Of a DNA stretch of 64,000 nucleotides, positions 33,393 to 43,806 are shown piece by piece. The position numbers were made by a program, and so were the translations under genes. The notes under the pieces were generated by a model. That model was not told the origin of the DNA. It searched no databases and was given only the letters and a program-made list of their open reading frames with translations. The stretch's first letter is position 1. The number at the start of each line of letters is the position of its first letter. This stretch comes from Nocardioides sp. SLBN-35 (GTDB lineage Bacteria > Actinomycetota > Actinomycetes > Propionibacteriales > Nocardioidaceae), in contig NZ_VFNU01000001.1 of the NCBI RefSeq assembly GCF_006715725.1, positions 1,860,001 through 1,924,000 of the forward strand, given 5' to 3'.

Positions 33393-34199
33393 CTATGCGC
33401 TGTGCAGGCGGGCCGGCGGCAGCGCCCGGGCACGCCAGCGGCCGCCGTCGTGGTCGACCTCGATCGGGTGCTCGAAGGTGCGGGTGATCGTCTCGGTCGT
33501 CACCGTCTCGGCGACCGGGCCGGCCGCGACGACCTGGCCGTGCGCGAGCAGCAGCGCGTGGGTCGTGGTGGTCGGCAGCTCCTCGAGGTGGTGGGTGACC
33601 AGCACCGAGGCCACCTCCGGCGCGGTGTGAGCCAGCCGGTCGAGGACCGTCAGCAGCTGTTCGCGGGCCGCCACGTCGAGGCCGGTCGTCGGCTCGTCGA
33701 GCAGCAGGAGCTGCGGCTGCGCGAGGAGCGCTCGGGCGATGAGAGCCCGGCCGCGCTCACCCTGCGAGAGGTGCGGCCAGCGGGCGTCGCGGCGGTGGGC
33801 GAGGCCGACCTCGGCGATCAGCTCGTCGGCAGTGCGGGCCTGCTCGTCGGTCGGCGCCCAGCGCATCGGCAGCTCGACGGTGCCGGTGATCCCGGTGAGC
33901 ACGACCTGGTGCACGGTGAGAGCGGTCTGCAGCGGGTGGCGCGGGTTGACGTGCCCGATGTGGCGACGCAGCTCCTGCAGCTCGACCCGGCCCAGGCGCT
34001 TGCCGAGCACGTCGACCGTCCCGGACGTCGGGTGCACCTGCGCGCTGCAGAACCCGAGCAGCGTGCTCTTCCCCGCGCCGTTCGGGCCGAGCAGTGCCCA
34101 GTGCTCGCCCGCGCGGACGGTGAGGTCGACACCGTGCAGGATCTCGCTGCCGCCGCGGCGGAAGACGACGTCGGTGAGGTCGAGGACGGTGCTGCTCAT
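33393..34199 (-). CDS. ABC transporter ATP-binding protein (stand-alone)
   Basis: The 268-residue ATPase starts at ATG 34199, overlapping the GntR stop. Walker A is GPNGAGKST (near 38), the signature is LSQGERGRALIARALL (variant of LSGGQ) and Walker B is LLLLDEPTTGLD, followed by VTHHLEEL. The layout resembles the ModF-like or iron/molybdate ATPases with a VNPRHPLQ Q-loop region. No permease gene is near, so the partner is unknown. Confidence 0.9.
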   Translation of the reverse strand: MSSTVLDLTDVVFRRGGSEILHGVDLTVRAGEHWALLGPNGAGKSTLLGFCSAQVHPTSGTVDVLGKRLGRVELQELRRHIGHVNPRHPLQTALTVHQVVLTGITGTVELPMRWAPTDEQARTADELIAEVGLAHRRDARWPHLSQGERGRALIARALLAQPQLLLLDEPTTGLDVAAREQLLTVLDRLAHTAPEVASVLVTHHLEELPTTTTHALLLAHGQVVAAGPVAETVTTETITRTFEHPIEVDHDGGRWRARALPPARLHSA

Positions 34200-34867
34200 G
34201 TCAGGCTCTCCTTGAGCGAGGTGAGGTGGGTGCGGCTCAGCAGGGCCGCGGACGCGGCGTCGCGTTCGGCGATCGCCCGGCACAGCTGGTCGTGCGCGTC
34301 GTGGTCGGTGACGTGGTCGAAGCCCGGTCGCAGCCGCAGCATCTCGACCATCGCGGCCCGGCTGCGCGGCACGAAGCCGTCGAACAGCTCGACCAGGACG
34401 GGGTTGTGGGCCGCCACCACGACGGCCCGGTGGAAGGCCATGTCGGCGTCGACGTGGGCCTCGATGTCGGTACGGCGCTCGGCCCGGTCGGCCAGAGCTC
34501 GCCGGATCGCGCGCAGCTCGGTCGGCGTACGCCGCTCGGCTGCCAGCGCGGCCGCCTCGGCCTCGATCGCGGTGCGCGCCTCGATCACCGTGACGATGTC
34601 GGCCCGCCGCAGCACGAGGTCCCAGTCCTCGCGCACGTCGAGCGCGGTGAGGAAGACCCCCGCGCCCTGGCGCGTGGTGAGCAGGCCGCGTCCCGCCAGC
34701 TGCCGGATCGCCTCCCGCACCGTCGAGCGCCCCACGCCCAGCTGCGGCGCCAGCGTGGTCTCCCCGGGCAGCCGCTGCCCGAGCCGCCACTCGCCCGCGC
34801 GGATCCGCGCGAGGAGCAGCTCCGCCGCCTGGTCGGCGAGCGGCTCGCGTCGTACCTGTGCGGGCAT
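34196..34867 (-). CDS. GntR-family regulator, FadR subfamily
   Basis: The 223-residue protein has an N-terminal winged helix (about 8-75; LPGETTLAPQLGVGRSTVREAIRQLAGRGLL) and an FCD ligand domain (about 90-215) with metal-binding His and Asp residues (DADMAFHRAVV, and DHDAHDQL). It overlaps the ABC ATPase gene by 4 bp and probably controls it. A direct repeat lies just upstream of the start. Confidence 0.92.
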   Translation of the reverse strand: MPAQVRREPLADQAAELLLARIRAGEWRLGQRLPGETTLAPQLGVGRSTVREAIRQLAGRGLLTTRQGAGVFLTALDVREDWDLVLRRADIVTVIEARTAIEAEAAALAAERRTPTELRAIRRALADRAERRTDIEAHVDADMAFHRAVVVAAHNPVLVELFDGFVPRSRAAMVEMLRLRPGFDHVTDHDAHDQLCRAIAERDAASAALLSRTHLTSLKESLT

Positions 34868-34877
34868 GGGCTGCAGC

Positions 34878-34893
34878 CTTGTCTACTTGTCTG
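34878..34893. promoter_or_regulatory. Direct repeat upstream of the GntR gene
   Basis: CTTGTCTA and CTTGTCTG stand head to tail 10 bp upstream of the start codon. It may be part of the regulator's own operator; GntR sites are more often inverted repeats. Confidence 0.3.
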
Positions 34894-34931
34894 AGGAGTG
34901 GCTGCGGAAAGGATACTCGACTTCGCCTGGC

Positions 34932-34976
34932 GTCGGGCGGGTGAGAGTGACCCAGCGGTCACCCTCGCCCACCCGA
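34932..34976 (-). terminator. Long hairpin terminator after tRNA-Arg
   Basis: Two 21-bp arms (starting GTCGGG at 34932 and ending CCCGAC at 34976) match at 18 positions with loop CAGC. On the minus strand it follows the tRNA-Arg CCA by 8 bp. It lacks a U tract. Confidence 0.7.
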
Positions 34977-34984
34977 CTCCTCGC

Positions 34985-35061
<77 letters not shown>

Positions 35062-35113
35062 AGAGCGACGAGGGTACCGCTGTGACCGGGCGGGATCGGA
35101 ATGCCGATTGCGG

Positions 35114-35132
35114 AATACCCCTAGGGGGTATT
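35114..35132. promoter_or_regulatory. CsoR-type operator upstream of the DUF4396 gene
   Basis: AATACCCC-TAG-GGGGTATT is a perfect palindrome of the form bound by copper sensors of the CsoR family. It lies 38 bp upstream of the DUF4396 start codon. No csoR gene is in the window. Confidence 0.65.
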
Positions 35133-35170
35133 AGGTTCGCTCTTGTGAGGTCACACGGAACGGAGCAGCC

Positions 35171-35680
35171 ATGAACCCCCGCAACGCCATCGCCGCCAGC
35201 GCCACCCTGCACTGCCTGACCGGTTGCGCGATCGGGGAGATCGCCGGCCTGATGATCGGCGCGGCGGTCGGCCTGTCGAACCTGCAGACCATGGCGCTGG
35301 CGATCGGCCTGGCGTTCGTGTTCGGCTACGCGCTCTCGTCGCTGCCGCTGGTCGGTGCCGGCATGGGCCTGGGCAAGGCGCTCAAGCTGGTCCTGGCCGC
35401 CGACACGATCTCGATCATCGTGATGGAGATCGTCGACAACGCGGTGATGGCCGCGATCCCCGGCGCGATGGACGCGGGTCTGGTCGACCCGGTCTTCTGG
35501 CTCGGGATGATGATCGCCCTCTCGGCGGCGTTCCTGGCCGCCTTCCCGGTCAACCGCTACCTCATCGACCGCGGCAAGGGCCACGCCCTCCACCACGGCG
35601 CCCACGGCACCCACGGCGCCGACGGCCACGCAGACCACCACGCAGACCACCACGCCCACGGATCGGAGCACCACGCATGA
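35171..35680 (+). CDS. DUF4396 membrane protein with His-rich tail
   Basis: The 169-residue protein has about four membrane helices. The first part carries HCLTGCAIGEIAG, a conserved Cys/His motif of DUF4396, and the third helix ends MEIVDNAVM. The C-terminal tail (about 137-169) is packed with His (GHALHHGAHGTHGADG and more), which suggests metal binding. With the CsoR-type operator upstream, a copper-related role is likely. GGAG precedes ATG 35171. The stop overlaps the next start in ATGA. Confidence 0.85.
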   Translation: MNPRNAIAASATLHCLTGCAIGEIAGLMIGAAVGLSNLQTMALAIGLAFVFGYALSSLPLVGAGMGLGKALKLVLAADTISIIVMEIVDNAVMAAIPGAMDAGLVDPVFWLGMMIALSAAFLAAFPVNRYLIDRGKGHALHHGAHGTHGADGHADHHADHHAHGSEHHA

Positions 35681-35814
35681 ACGTCACCACCCTCGCCGCC
35701 GGCGTGATCGGCTTCCTGCTCGGCGGCCTGGTCGTCTCGACCGCCGCCGAGCTGGAGAAGGACGACGGGCCGGCCCACGGAGTGGACCGCCCCGCCGTCG
35801 TGCAGGTGCGCTGA
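35677..35814 (+). CDS. 45-residue single-pass membrane peptide coupled to DUF4396
   Basis: ATG 35677 overlaps the DUF4396 stop (ATGA). The product is 45 residues: one N-terminal membrane helix (about 5-24, LAAGVIGFLLGGLVVSTAAE) and a polar tail. I recognise no family. The coupling suggests a subunit or partner of the DUF4396 protein. It converges with the malic enzyme gene with 6 bp between stops. Confidence 0.65.
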   Translation: MNVTTLAAGVIGFLLGGLVVSTAAELEKDDGPAHGVDRPAVVQVR

Positions 35815-35820
35815 CCCGGC

Positions 35821-37203
<1,383 letters not shown>

Positions 37204-37270
37204 GGTCCCAGTCTCGACCCGCCCCGGGGTTACTCGGAAGTCGCAGGCAACCCCGGGCCGACGTCCCGGA

Positions 37271-37711
37271 CTACTTCTGGTGCGTGTGGGCGACGTACAC
37301 GTCGCAGGAGGCGTGCGCCGCGACGTCGCGCGCGATGCTGCCGAGCACCCGCCCCGCGATGCCCTGGACCCGCTTGTTGCCGACCACGATCAGGTCCGCG
37401 CCCAGGGCCTCGGCGGTCGCGACCAGCGCCTCACCGGGCTTGCCCTCCGCGGCGCCGCTCGTGATCTGGACGTCCGGGTACGCCGCACGCAGGGTCGTGG
37501 TGATCTTGGCGGCGACGTCCTCGGCATCCTTCTCGGAGCTGAGGTACATCGTGTCGCTGCCGATCTTCACGGTCTCCTGCTCGAACTTCCCGTAGGCGGA
37601 GACCACGTGCAGCCGCGCGCCCAGGGCACCGGCGAGCACGGCCGCCCGCTCGGCCGCCGCCGTCGCGGTCTCGCTGCCGTCCACCCCTGTCACGATCGTC
37701 TTGTCCGCCAT
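37271..37711 (-). CDS. Universal stress protein (UspA family)
   Basis: The 146-residue protein starts at ATG 37711 with GGAG 8 bp upstream. It has the Usp fold start TIVTGVDGSETATAAAERAA and the ATP-binding motif VVGNKRVQGIAGRVLGSIARDVAAHASCDVYV, a G-2x-G-9x-G(S/T) pattern with Ser present. ATP binding is likely. It lies between malic enzyme and aminopeptidase P with no overlaps. Confidence 0.9.
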   Translation of the reverse strand: MADKTIVTGVDGSETATAAAERAAVLAGALGARLHVVSAYGKFEQETVKIGSDTMYLSSEKDAEDVAAKITTTLRAAYPDVQITSGAAEGKPGEALVATAEALGADLIVVGNKRVQGIAGRVLGSIARDVAAHASCDVYVAHTHQK

Positions 37712-37766
37712 CGCTCTCTCCTGTTCGCGTCTGCTGGGGGCACAACCTAGCGTGACGGGGGTCACA

Positions 37767-39197
37767 TCACCCGCGCAGGGTGCCCATCCACTCCTCGATG
37801 GCGTCCGGCGTGCGGGGGAGGGCGGACGAGAGGTTCGCGACGCCGTCGGCGGTGACCACGACGTCGTCCTCGATCCGGATGCCGATCCCGCGCAGCTCCT
37901 CGGGGACGAGCAGGTCGTCGGCCTGGAAGTAGAGGCCGGGCTCGACGGTCAGCACCATGCCCTCCACCAGCTCCGCCTCGCGGTACGCCTCGGGCGCGGC
38001 CTGGCCGCAGTCGTGGACGTCCATGCCGAGCATGTGGCTCACGCCGTGCAGCGTCCAGCGGGCGTAGACCCGGGAGTCGGGGGAGAGCGCCTCGTCGACC
38101 GACACGGGAAGCAGTCCGAGGTCGTCGAGCCCGTGGGCGAGCACGTCCATGGCGGCGTCGTGCCCGGCGAGGAAGCGCTCGCCGGGGCGCAGCGCGGCCA
38201 GCGCGGCGTCCTGCGAGCGCAGCACCAGCGAGTAGAGGTCGCGCTGCAGCGGCGTGAAGGTGCCGCTGACCGGCAGGGTGCGGGTGACGTCGGCGGTGTA
38301 GAGGTTCGCGCCCTCGACACCCATGTCGAGCAGGATCAGCTCACCGGGTACGACGGCACCGGAGTTCTCGATCCAGTGCAGGGTCGTGGCGTGGGAGCCG
38401 TTGGCGACGATCGAGTCGTAGCCGAGGTCGTTGCCCATGGTGCGCGCGCGCCGGAAGAAGGTGCCCTCGAGCCAGCGCTCGCCGTGCTCGATCACGCGGT
38501 CCCACTCGCGCACGCAGTCCTCGAAGCCGAGCGCGGTGGCGTCGACCGCGGCCTGCAGCTCGGCGACCTCCCAGGCGTCCTTGACCAGGCGCATCTCGGA
38601 GGCGACCCGGGCCAACTCGGCATCGCGGGCCTCGTCGCCGGCGACCAGGCGGTCGACGCCGGCCGAGACGCCACGGTGCACGCGGGTCTTCGTGCCCTGT
38701 GCCAGGTCGGCCTCGAGCTGGTCGATGTGCTTGACGGTCAGCCCGAGCGCGGCCTCCAGCTCAGCGGCCGAGGGGCGCTTGCCGGCCCACAGCGCGCCGT
38801 ACTGCCGGTCGCGGAAGAACTCGTCGCTGTCGCGCCCCGAGCGCGGCCGCGCGTAGAGCACCGACGAGCCGTCGGGCTCGACGACCAGCACGGCGTCGGA
38901 GGTGTGGTTGCCCGAGAAGTAGGAATGGGCCGTGTCGGCGCGGAAGCGGTAGTCGGTGTCGTAGGCGCGCACCTTGTAGCCGCCGCCCGGCAGCACCAGG
39001 CGCTCACCAGGGAACGCCTCGGCCAGCCGGGAGCGGCGTACGGCGGCCAGGTCGGCGACCGGGTGACGGGTGACGTCGTCCTCGCGCTCGTCCCAGCCGG
39101 TCCGCATGAAGGCGGCGTAGGCCTCGGGGACGGCCGGGTCGTGCTGCTCGGTCTTGGGGGCGTTCTGGGGGGTGTCGTTGGGGGTGTCCGCACTCAC
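37767..39197 (-). CDS. Xaa-Pro aminopeptidase (aminopeptidase P family, M24B)
   Basis: The 476-residue protein starts at GTG 39197 with GAGGGG just upstream; the longer open frame beyond it runs antisense into PrsW. An N-terminal creatinase-like domain (about 55-185) precedes the pita-bread catalytic domain. Dinuclear metal ligands are visible: LLDMGVEGANLYTADVTRT (two Asp), GVSHMLGMDVHD (His), TVEPGLYF (Glu) and IRIEDDVVVT (Glu). It removes N-terminal residues before proline in cytosolic peptide turnover. Confidence 0.93.
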   Translation of the reverse strand: MSADTPNDTPQNAPKTEQHDPAVPEAYAAFMRTGWDEREDDVTRHPVADLAAVRRSRLAEAFPGERLVLPGGGYKVRAYDTDYRFRADTAHSYFSGNHTSDAVLVVEPDGSSVLYARPRSGRDSDEFFRDRQYGALWAGKRPSAAELEAALGLTVKHIDQLEADLAQGTKTRVHRGVSAGVDRLVAGDEARDAELARVASEMRLVKDAWEVAELQAAVDATALGFEDCVREWDRVIEHGERWLEGTFFRRARTMGNDLGYDSIVANGSHATTLHWIENSGAVVPGELILLDMGVEGANLYTADVTRTLPVSGTFTPLQRDLYSLVLRSQDAALAALRPGERFLAGHDAAMDVLAHGLDDLGLLPVSVDEALSPDSRVYARWTLHGVSHMLGMDVHDCGQAAPEAYREAELVEGMVLTVEPGLYFQADDLLVPEELRGIGIRIEDDVVVTADGVANLSSALPRTPDAIEEWMGTLRG

Positions 39198-39269
39198 ACC
39201 CCTCAATGTACGCTCGCTCACCTCACCGGCGATCGGGGGCGCGGGGACCGCTCCGGATAGGGTTCCCCC

Positions 39270-40391
39270 ATGCCCGCAGTCCGCCGCAACAGCCTTGCCT
39301 TCACGGTCGTCGTGACCGTGGCGGTGGTGCTCGGCGCCCTGCTCACGCTGCTGATCCTCGCGCTGTCCGGCGCCCCGCGCATCACCCTGCTCGCCACCGC
39401 GCTGGCCGCGCTGCCGGTCGGGCCGGTGCTGGCGGCGTACCTCTGGCTGGACCGCTACGAGCCCGAGCCGCGCACGCTGCTCGTCGCCGGCCTCGGGTGG
39501 GGCGCCTTCGTGGCGACCATGGCCGCGATCGTCGTCCAGGGCCTCGGCGGCCTGCTGGTGGGCTTCACCGACACCCTCTCCCTGGCGTTCGTCGCGCCGG
39601 TGATCGAGGAGGCCAGCAAGGGCCTGTTCCTGGTGCTGCTGCTGTGGTGGCGCCGCGCGGAGGTCGACGGGATCCTCGACGGCATCGTCTATGCCGGCAT
39701 GGTCGGCGTCGGCTTCGCGTTCACCGAGAACATCCTCTATCTCGCCGCGGCCTGGAACGGCACCGACGGGATGGGGCCCGGCGGCATCGAGGCGATCACC
39801 GGCACCTTCGTGGTGCGCTGCATCTTCAGCCCGTTCGCGCACCCGCTCTTCACCGCGTTCACCGGCGTCGGGATCGGCCTGGCCGTCTCCACCCGCCGCC
39901 CGGCGCTGCGCTGGCTGGCCCCGATCGGCGGCTACCTGCTGGCCGTCCTCGCCCACGCGACCTGGAACGGCTCCACGGTGTTCGGCTTCGGCAGCTTCGC
40001 GATCGTGTACGTCGTGATCATGGCGCCCGCGTTCATCGGCATGATCGCGCTCGCCTGGTGGGCGCGCGAGACCGAGGCGCACCTGCTGCGGGTCGCGCTC
40101 ACCGACGCCGCCCAGCGCGGGCTGCTGCCCGCCACCGACATCGGCTGGGTCGTGAACCTGCGGGGCCGCCGCGAGGCCCGCCGCTTCGCCCGCCAGGCCG
40201 GCGGGCCCGACGCCGAGCGGGCGATGCGCGACTACCAGCAGGCCGCCATCGAGCTCGGCTTCCTGCACCACCGGCTGCTGCGCGGCACCGCGCCGGCCGA
40301 CTGGCAGGTGCGCGGACAGGACTTCCTCGGTCGGATCCAGGCGGCCCGACCGCGGATCGCATTTCCCGGACAGGTGGTACCCCAGCGATGA
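39270..40391 (+). CDS. PrsW-family intramembrane metalloprotease
   Basis: The 373-residue polytopic protein has about eight membrane helices in the first 270 residues. PrsW/CAAX-type catalytic motifs are visible: EEASKG (Glu113-Glu114), GFAFTENILY, HPLFTAFTG and HATWNGS. In Bacillus, PrsW cuts anti-sigma factor RsiW; the target here is unknown. A soluble tail of about 90 residues follows. The stop overlaps the first dynamin-like gene in ATGA, so the three genes form one operon. Confidence 0.92.
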   Translation: MPAVRRNSLAFTVVVTVAVVLGALLTLLILALSGAPRITLLATALAALPVGPVLAAYLWLDRYEPEPRTLLVAGLGWGAFVATMAAIVVQGLGGLLVGFTDTLSLAFVAPVIEEASKGLFLVLLLWWRRAEVDGILDGIVYAGMVGVGFAFTENILYLAAAWNGTDGMGPGGIEAITGTFVVRCIFSPFAHPLFTAFTGVGIGLAVSTRRPALRWLAPIGGYLLAVLAHATWNGSTVFGFGSFAIVYVVIMAPAFIGMIALAWWARETEAHLLRVALTDAAQRGLLPATDIGWVVNLRGRREARRFARQAGGPDAERAMRDYQQAAIELGFLHHRLLRGTAPADWQVRGQDFLGRIQAARPRIAFPGQVVPQR

Positions 40392-42136
40392 CCCTCGGCG
40401 CCGATCTCAACGAGACCTTCCTCGGGAGCAGGATGCTCACCGAGGTGGTCCGGCTGCACGGATCCCTCCTCAACGCGCCGCTGCCGCTCGACCTGCCCGG
40501 GGTCGGCGCGCTGCGCGTGGGCCGCGAGCACATCATCGAGCAGCTCGAGGACTACATCATCCCGCGGCTCACCGAGATCGACGCGCCCCTGCTCGTCGTC
40601 GTCGGCGGCTCGACCGGCGCCGGCAAGTCCACGCTGGTCAACACCCTCGTCGGCAGCCGGGTCACCGTCCCCGGCCTGCTGCGGCCCACGACCCGCTCTC
40701 CCGTCGTGGTCCACCACCCCGAGGACGGCCGTTGGTTCGGCGCCGACCGGCTGCTGCCCGAGCTGGCCCGGGTGAGCCAGCCGACCAACGACCAGTTCGC
40801 GATCCAGCTGGTCCCCAGCGCCGCCGTACCCCGTGGGCTGGCGATCCTCGACGCCCCCGACGTCGACTCGGTCGACGAGCGCAACCGTGAGCTGTCCTCC
40901 CAGCTGCTCGCCGCCGCCGACCTGTGGCTGTTCGTCACGTCCGCGGCGCGCTACTCCGACCAGGTCCCGTGGGACCACCTCAAGAACGCCGTCGACCGCA
41001 ACACGGCCGTGGCGCTCGTCCTGAGCCGTACGTCGGCCGACGACGTCGCGACCGTCTCGGTCCACCTCGCCCGGATGATGGCCGCCCGCGGTCTCAAGGA
41101 CAGCCCGCTGTTCGCCGTACCGCAGGGCGAAGTGAGCGAGGAGGGGCTGCTGCCGGCGTCGTACGGCACCGAGATCAACGGCTGGCTCGCCGCGCTCGCC
41201 TCCGACGCCGCCGCCAAGCGCGACGTCGTCAACCAGACCGTCGCCGGCGCGGTGCGCACCGTGACCCGCAAGGCGTTTCCGATCGCCGACGCCGTCGCGC
41301 TCCAGGTCGACGCGGTGGGCGAGTTGCTCACCCTGGCCGACCAGGTGTACGACGACGCACAGGCCGCGCTCCTGTCCGCTGCCGGCGACGGCACGCTGCT
41401 GCGCGGCGACCTGCTGGCCCGCTGGCAGGAGTTCGTCGGCAGTGGCGAGCTGACCCGCACCCTGGAGGCCAAGGTCGGCTTCGTGCGCGAGCGCCTGGTC
41501 AACGCGATCAAGGGCAAGCCGCAGCAGGCCGAGCGGGTGGGCGTCGCGATCGAGATGGGCCTCGAGGCGCTCGTCGCAGACCACGCCGAGCGCGCCGCGG
41601 CGACCGCGGCCGCCGCCTGGCGCGAGCGGTCCTACGGCGAGGCGCTGCTGAAGTCGACGACCGACGACCTCGCCCGGGCCGGACGCGGGCTGCGCTCGCA
41701 GGCCGAGCAGGAGATCCGCGCCTGGCACGACGAGCTCCAGGAGCTGGTCAAGCACGAGGCAGGCGACGCGCGGCACAGCGCCCGCTTCCTCGCCCTCGGC
41801 GCCCGCGGCCTCGCGGTCACCCTCGGTGTCGTGGCCCTCGCCGGACCCGACACCCCCGGCGCCTCCGGCGCCGCAGCCGAGTCGGTCCGGCTGGGCCGCA
41901 CCCTGCTGGAGAGCACGATCGGCGAGTCCGGCGCGGCCCGCGTGGTCGACCAGGCCCGCGGCACGCTGGTGCGCCGGCTGACGACGTTGATGGGCGCCGA
42001 GCGTGCCCGCTACCTCGCGCCGGCCGCCCAGTGGGAGCTCAAGCCCGACGCGCCGGACCAGCTGCGCCAGGCGGCACGACGAGTCGACGACCTGCGGTTC
42101 GCCGCGGCCAAGAAGGGGACGGGTGGACACCTGTGA
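40388..42136 (+). CDS. Dynamin-like GTPase, first of a tandem pair
   Basis: The 582-residue protein has P-loop GGSTGAGKST at 73-82, a switch-I Thr-rich segment PTTRSPVVV and a G3 motif LDAPDVDSVD near 157-166. The expected G4 N/TKxD is replaced by LSRTSADD. Long helical regions (about 285-480) and a short hydrophobic stretch near 463-480 follow. Paired dynamin-like genes with this overlap occur in actinobacteria; in Streptomyces DynA/DynB stabilise sporulation septa. Homology at the pair level is inferred. Confidence 0.82.
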   Translation: MTLGADLNETFLGSRMLTEVVRLHGSLLNAPLPLDLPGVGALRVGREHIIEQLEDYIIPRLTEIDAPLLVVVGGSTGAGKSTLVNTLVGSRVTVPGLLRPTTRSPVVVHHPEDGRWFGADRLLPELARVSQPTNDQFAIQLVPSAAVPRGLAILDAPDVDSVDERNRELSSQLLAAADLWLFVTSAARYSDQVPWDHLKNAVDRNTAVALVLSRTSADDVATVSVHLARMMAARGLKDSPLFAVPQGEVSEEGLLPASYGTEINGWLAALASDAAAKRDVVNQTVAGAVRTVTRKAFPIADAVALQVDAVGELLTLADQVYDDAQAALLSAAGDGTLLRGDLLARWQEFVGSGELTRTLEAKVGFVRERLVNAIKGKPQQAERVGVAIEMGLEALVADHAERAAATAAAAWRERSYGEALLKSTTDDLARAGRGLRSQAEQEIRAWHDELQELVKHEAGDARHSARFLALGARGLAVTLGVVALAGPDTPGASGAAAESVRLGRTLLESTIGESGAARVVDQARGTLVRRLTTLMGAERARYLAPAAQWELKPDAPDQLRQAARRVDDLRFAAAKKGTGGHL

Positions 42137-43731
42137 CGGCACCGCAGACTGAGGAGACCGACGGCGGGATCCCCGGCGACCTCGCGACCCGGGGGACGCC
42201 GATCGCGGCGCGCGTCGACGGGCTCGGCGCGGCGGTCGAGGCCGCGCGCGGCCGGGTGGCCGACGCGCTGCTCGACGACGTCGCCGCAGCCGTCGAGAAG
42301 TCCACCGGCCGACTGCGCCTCTCGGCCCGCCACACGGTCGTCGCCATCGCCGGCGCCACCGGCTCCGGCAAGTCGTCGACGTACAACGCGCTGACCGGGC
42401 TCGAGCTCTCCTCGGTCGGCATCCGCCGTCCCACGACCTCGTGGGCCACCGCCGTCGTGTGGGGCAGCCAGGGCGCCGGCGAGCTGCTCGACTGGCTCGG
42501 CATCCCGCCGCGTCACCAGACGATGCGCGACTCGATGCTCGACACCCCCTCGGAGTCCGAGCTCGACGGCGTCGTCCTCCTCGACCTGCCCGACCACGAC
42601 TCCACCGAGGTCGCCCACCACCTCGAGGTCGACCGGCTCGTGGCCGTCTCCGACCTGATGGTGTGGATCCTGGACCCGCAGAAGTACGCGGACGCGGCCG
42701 TCCACGACCGCTACTTCAAGCCGATGAGCACCCACCAGGACGTGATGCTGGTCGCGCTCAACCACATCGACACGGTGCCGGTCGAGCGCCGCCAGGCGAT
42801 GGTCGACGACGTCCGGCGGCTGCTCGCCGAGGACGGCCTCCCCAACGTCCAGGTGCTGCCGATCTCGGCCCGGGAGGGCATCGGCATGGCCGAGCTCCGC
42901 GCCGAGATCCTGCGCCGGGTGCACGACAAGCGCAGCACCACCCTGCGCGTCGAGGCCGACATCGCCGCCGCGGCCGCTCGCCTGGAGCAGGCCGGCGGTA
43001 CGACCCCCGTCCGGGAGCTTCCCGCCCGGCGGATCGAGGAGGTCGAGGACCGGGTCGCCGACGCCGCCGGTGTCTCCGCGGTCGTCGAGGGCATCGAGCG
43101 CACCGTGGGGGAGCGGGCGCGGGGCGCGGTCACCTGGCCGCCGCTCGCGCTGCTCGGCCGCGGCGACGACGAGGTACCGCGCGGCGAGCCCGCCGTCGCG
43201 CCGCTGGACCGGGCGGCGGTCGACACCACCGTCCGCGCCCTGGCCGACGAGGCGTCCGAGGGCGTCGGGCCGGCCTGGGCCCCGCGCCTGCGCGGCGCCA
43301 TCGGGTCCGGGCTGGCCGCCACCGGCGACAAGCTCGAGAAGGGCCTGCAGGGCGTCGACCTCGGCGGCAGGCTGCCAGCCTGGGTGAGCCTGGTCCGCCT
43401 GCTCCACTGGCTGCTGCTCCTCACCGCCGTCGGCGGCTTCGCGTGGTGGATCGTCGCCGCCGTCCAGGGCGCGACCGGCGACCTCACGAAGGTCGCCGGC
43501 CTCCCGCTCCCGGCCGTGCTCGGCATCGGCGGGCTGGTGCTCGGCCTGGTGCTCGCGGTCGTCGGCCGGATGCTCGTGCGCGGCCTCGCCCGGCAGCGTG
43601 CCGACCAGGCCGACGAGCGGCTGCGCGGAGTCGTGCACCAGGTCCTCGACAGCGACGTGGTGCAGCCGCTGCGCACCGAGGTCGCGTCGTACACCGCCTT
43701 CCGGCGTGGTGTGGAGACCGCCCGCGGCTGA
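42133..43731 (+). CDS. Dynamin-like GTPase with C-terminal membrane hairpin, second of the pair
   Basis: The GTG at 42133 overlaps the stop of the first GTPase (GTGA). The 532-residue protein has P-loop GATGSGKSS at 74-82, PTTSWATAV, G3 LLDLPDHDS and G4-like NHID, a more regular GTPase set than its partner. Two membrane segments near 417-437 and 456-477 flank a short loop. The tail is helical. It likely anchors the pair at the membrane for fission, fusion or septum support. Confidence 0.85.
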   Translation: MTAPQTEETDGGIPGDLATRGTPIAARVDGLGAAVEAARGRVADALLDDVAAAVEKSTGRLRLSARHTVVAIAGATGSGKSSTYNALTGLELSSVGIRRPTTSWATAVVWGSQGAGELLDWLGIPPRHQTMRDSMLDTPSESELDGVVLLDLPDHDSTEVAHHLEVDRLVAVSDLMVWILDPQKYADAAVHDRYFKPMSTHQDVMLVALNHIDTVPVERRQAMVDDVRRLLAEDGLPNVQVLPISAREGIGMAELRAEILRRVHDKRSTTLRVEADIAAAAARLEQAGGTTPVRELPARRIEEVEDRVADAAGVSAVVEGIERTVGERARGAVTWPPLALLGRGDDEVPRGEPAVAPLDRAAVDTTVRALADEASEGVGPAWAPRLRGAIGSGLAATGDKLEKGLQGVDLGGRLPAWVSLVRLLHWLLLLTAVGGFAWWIVAAVQGATGDLTKVAGLPLPAVLGIGGLVLGLVLAVVGRMLVRGLARQRADQADERLRGVVHQVLDSDVVQPLRTEVASYTAFRRGVETARG

Positions 43732-43768
43732 CCACAGGCGTCCCTGCGGCCCCCGTCCGGGCCCTCGG

Positions 43769-43806
43769 TCATCCACAGCCGTCCCTCGCCGCATCTCCTG
43801 TCCACA
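43769..43806. other. Two DnaA-box-like sites upstream of the SSB gene
   Basis: TCATCCACA (43769-43777) and CTGTCCACA (43798-43806) fit the relaxed actinobacterial DnaA box (Y-Y-R/C-TCCACA). A third CCACAGG lies at 43732. Function is unproven. Confidence 0.3.
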
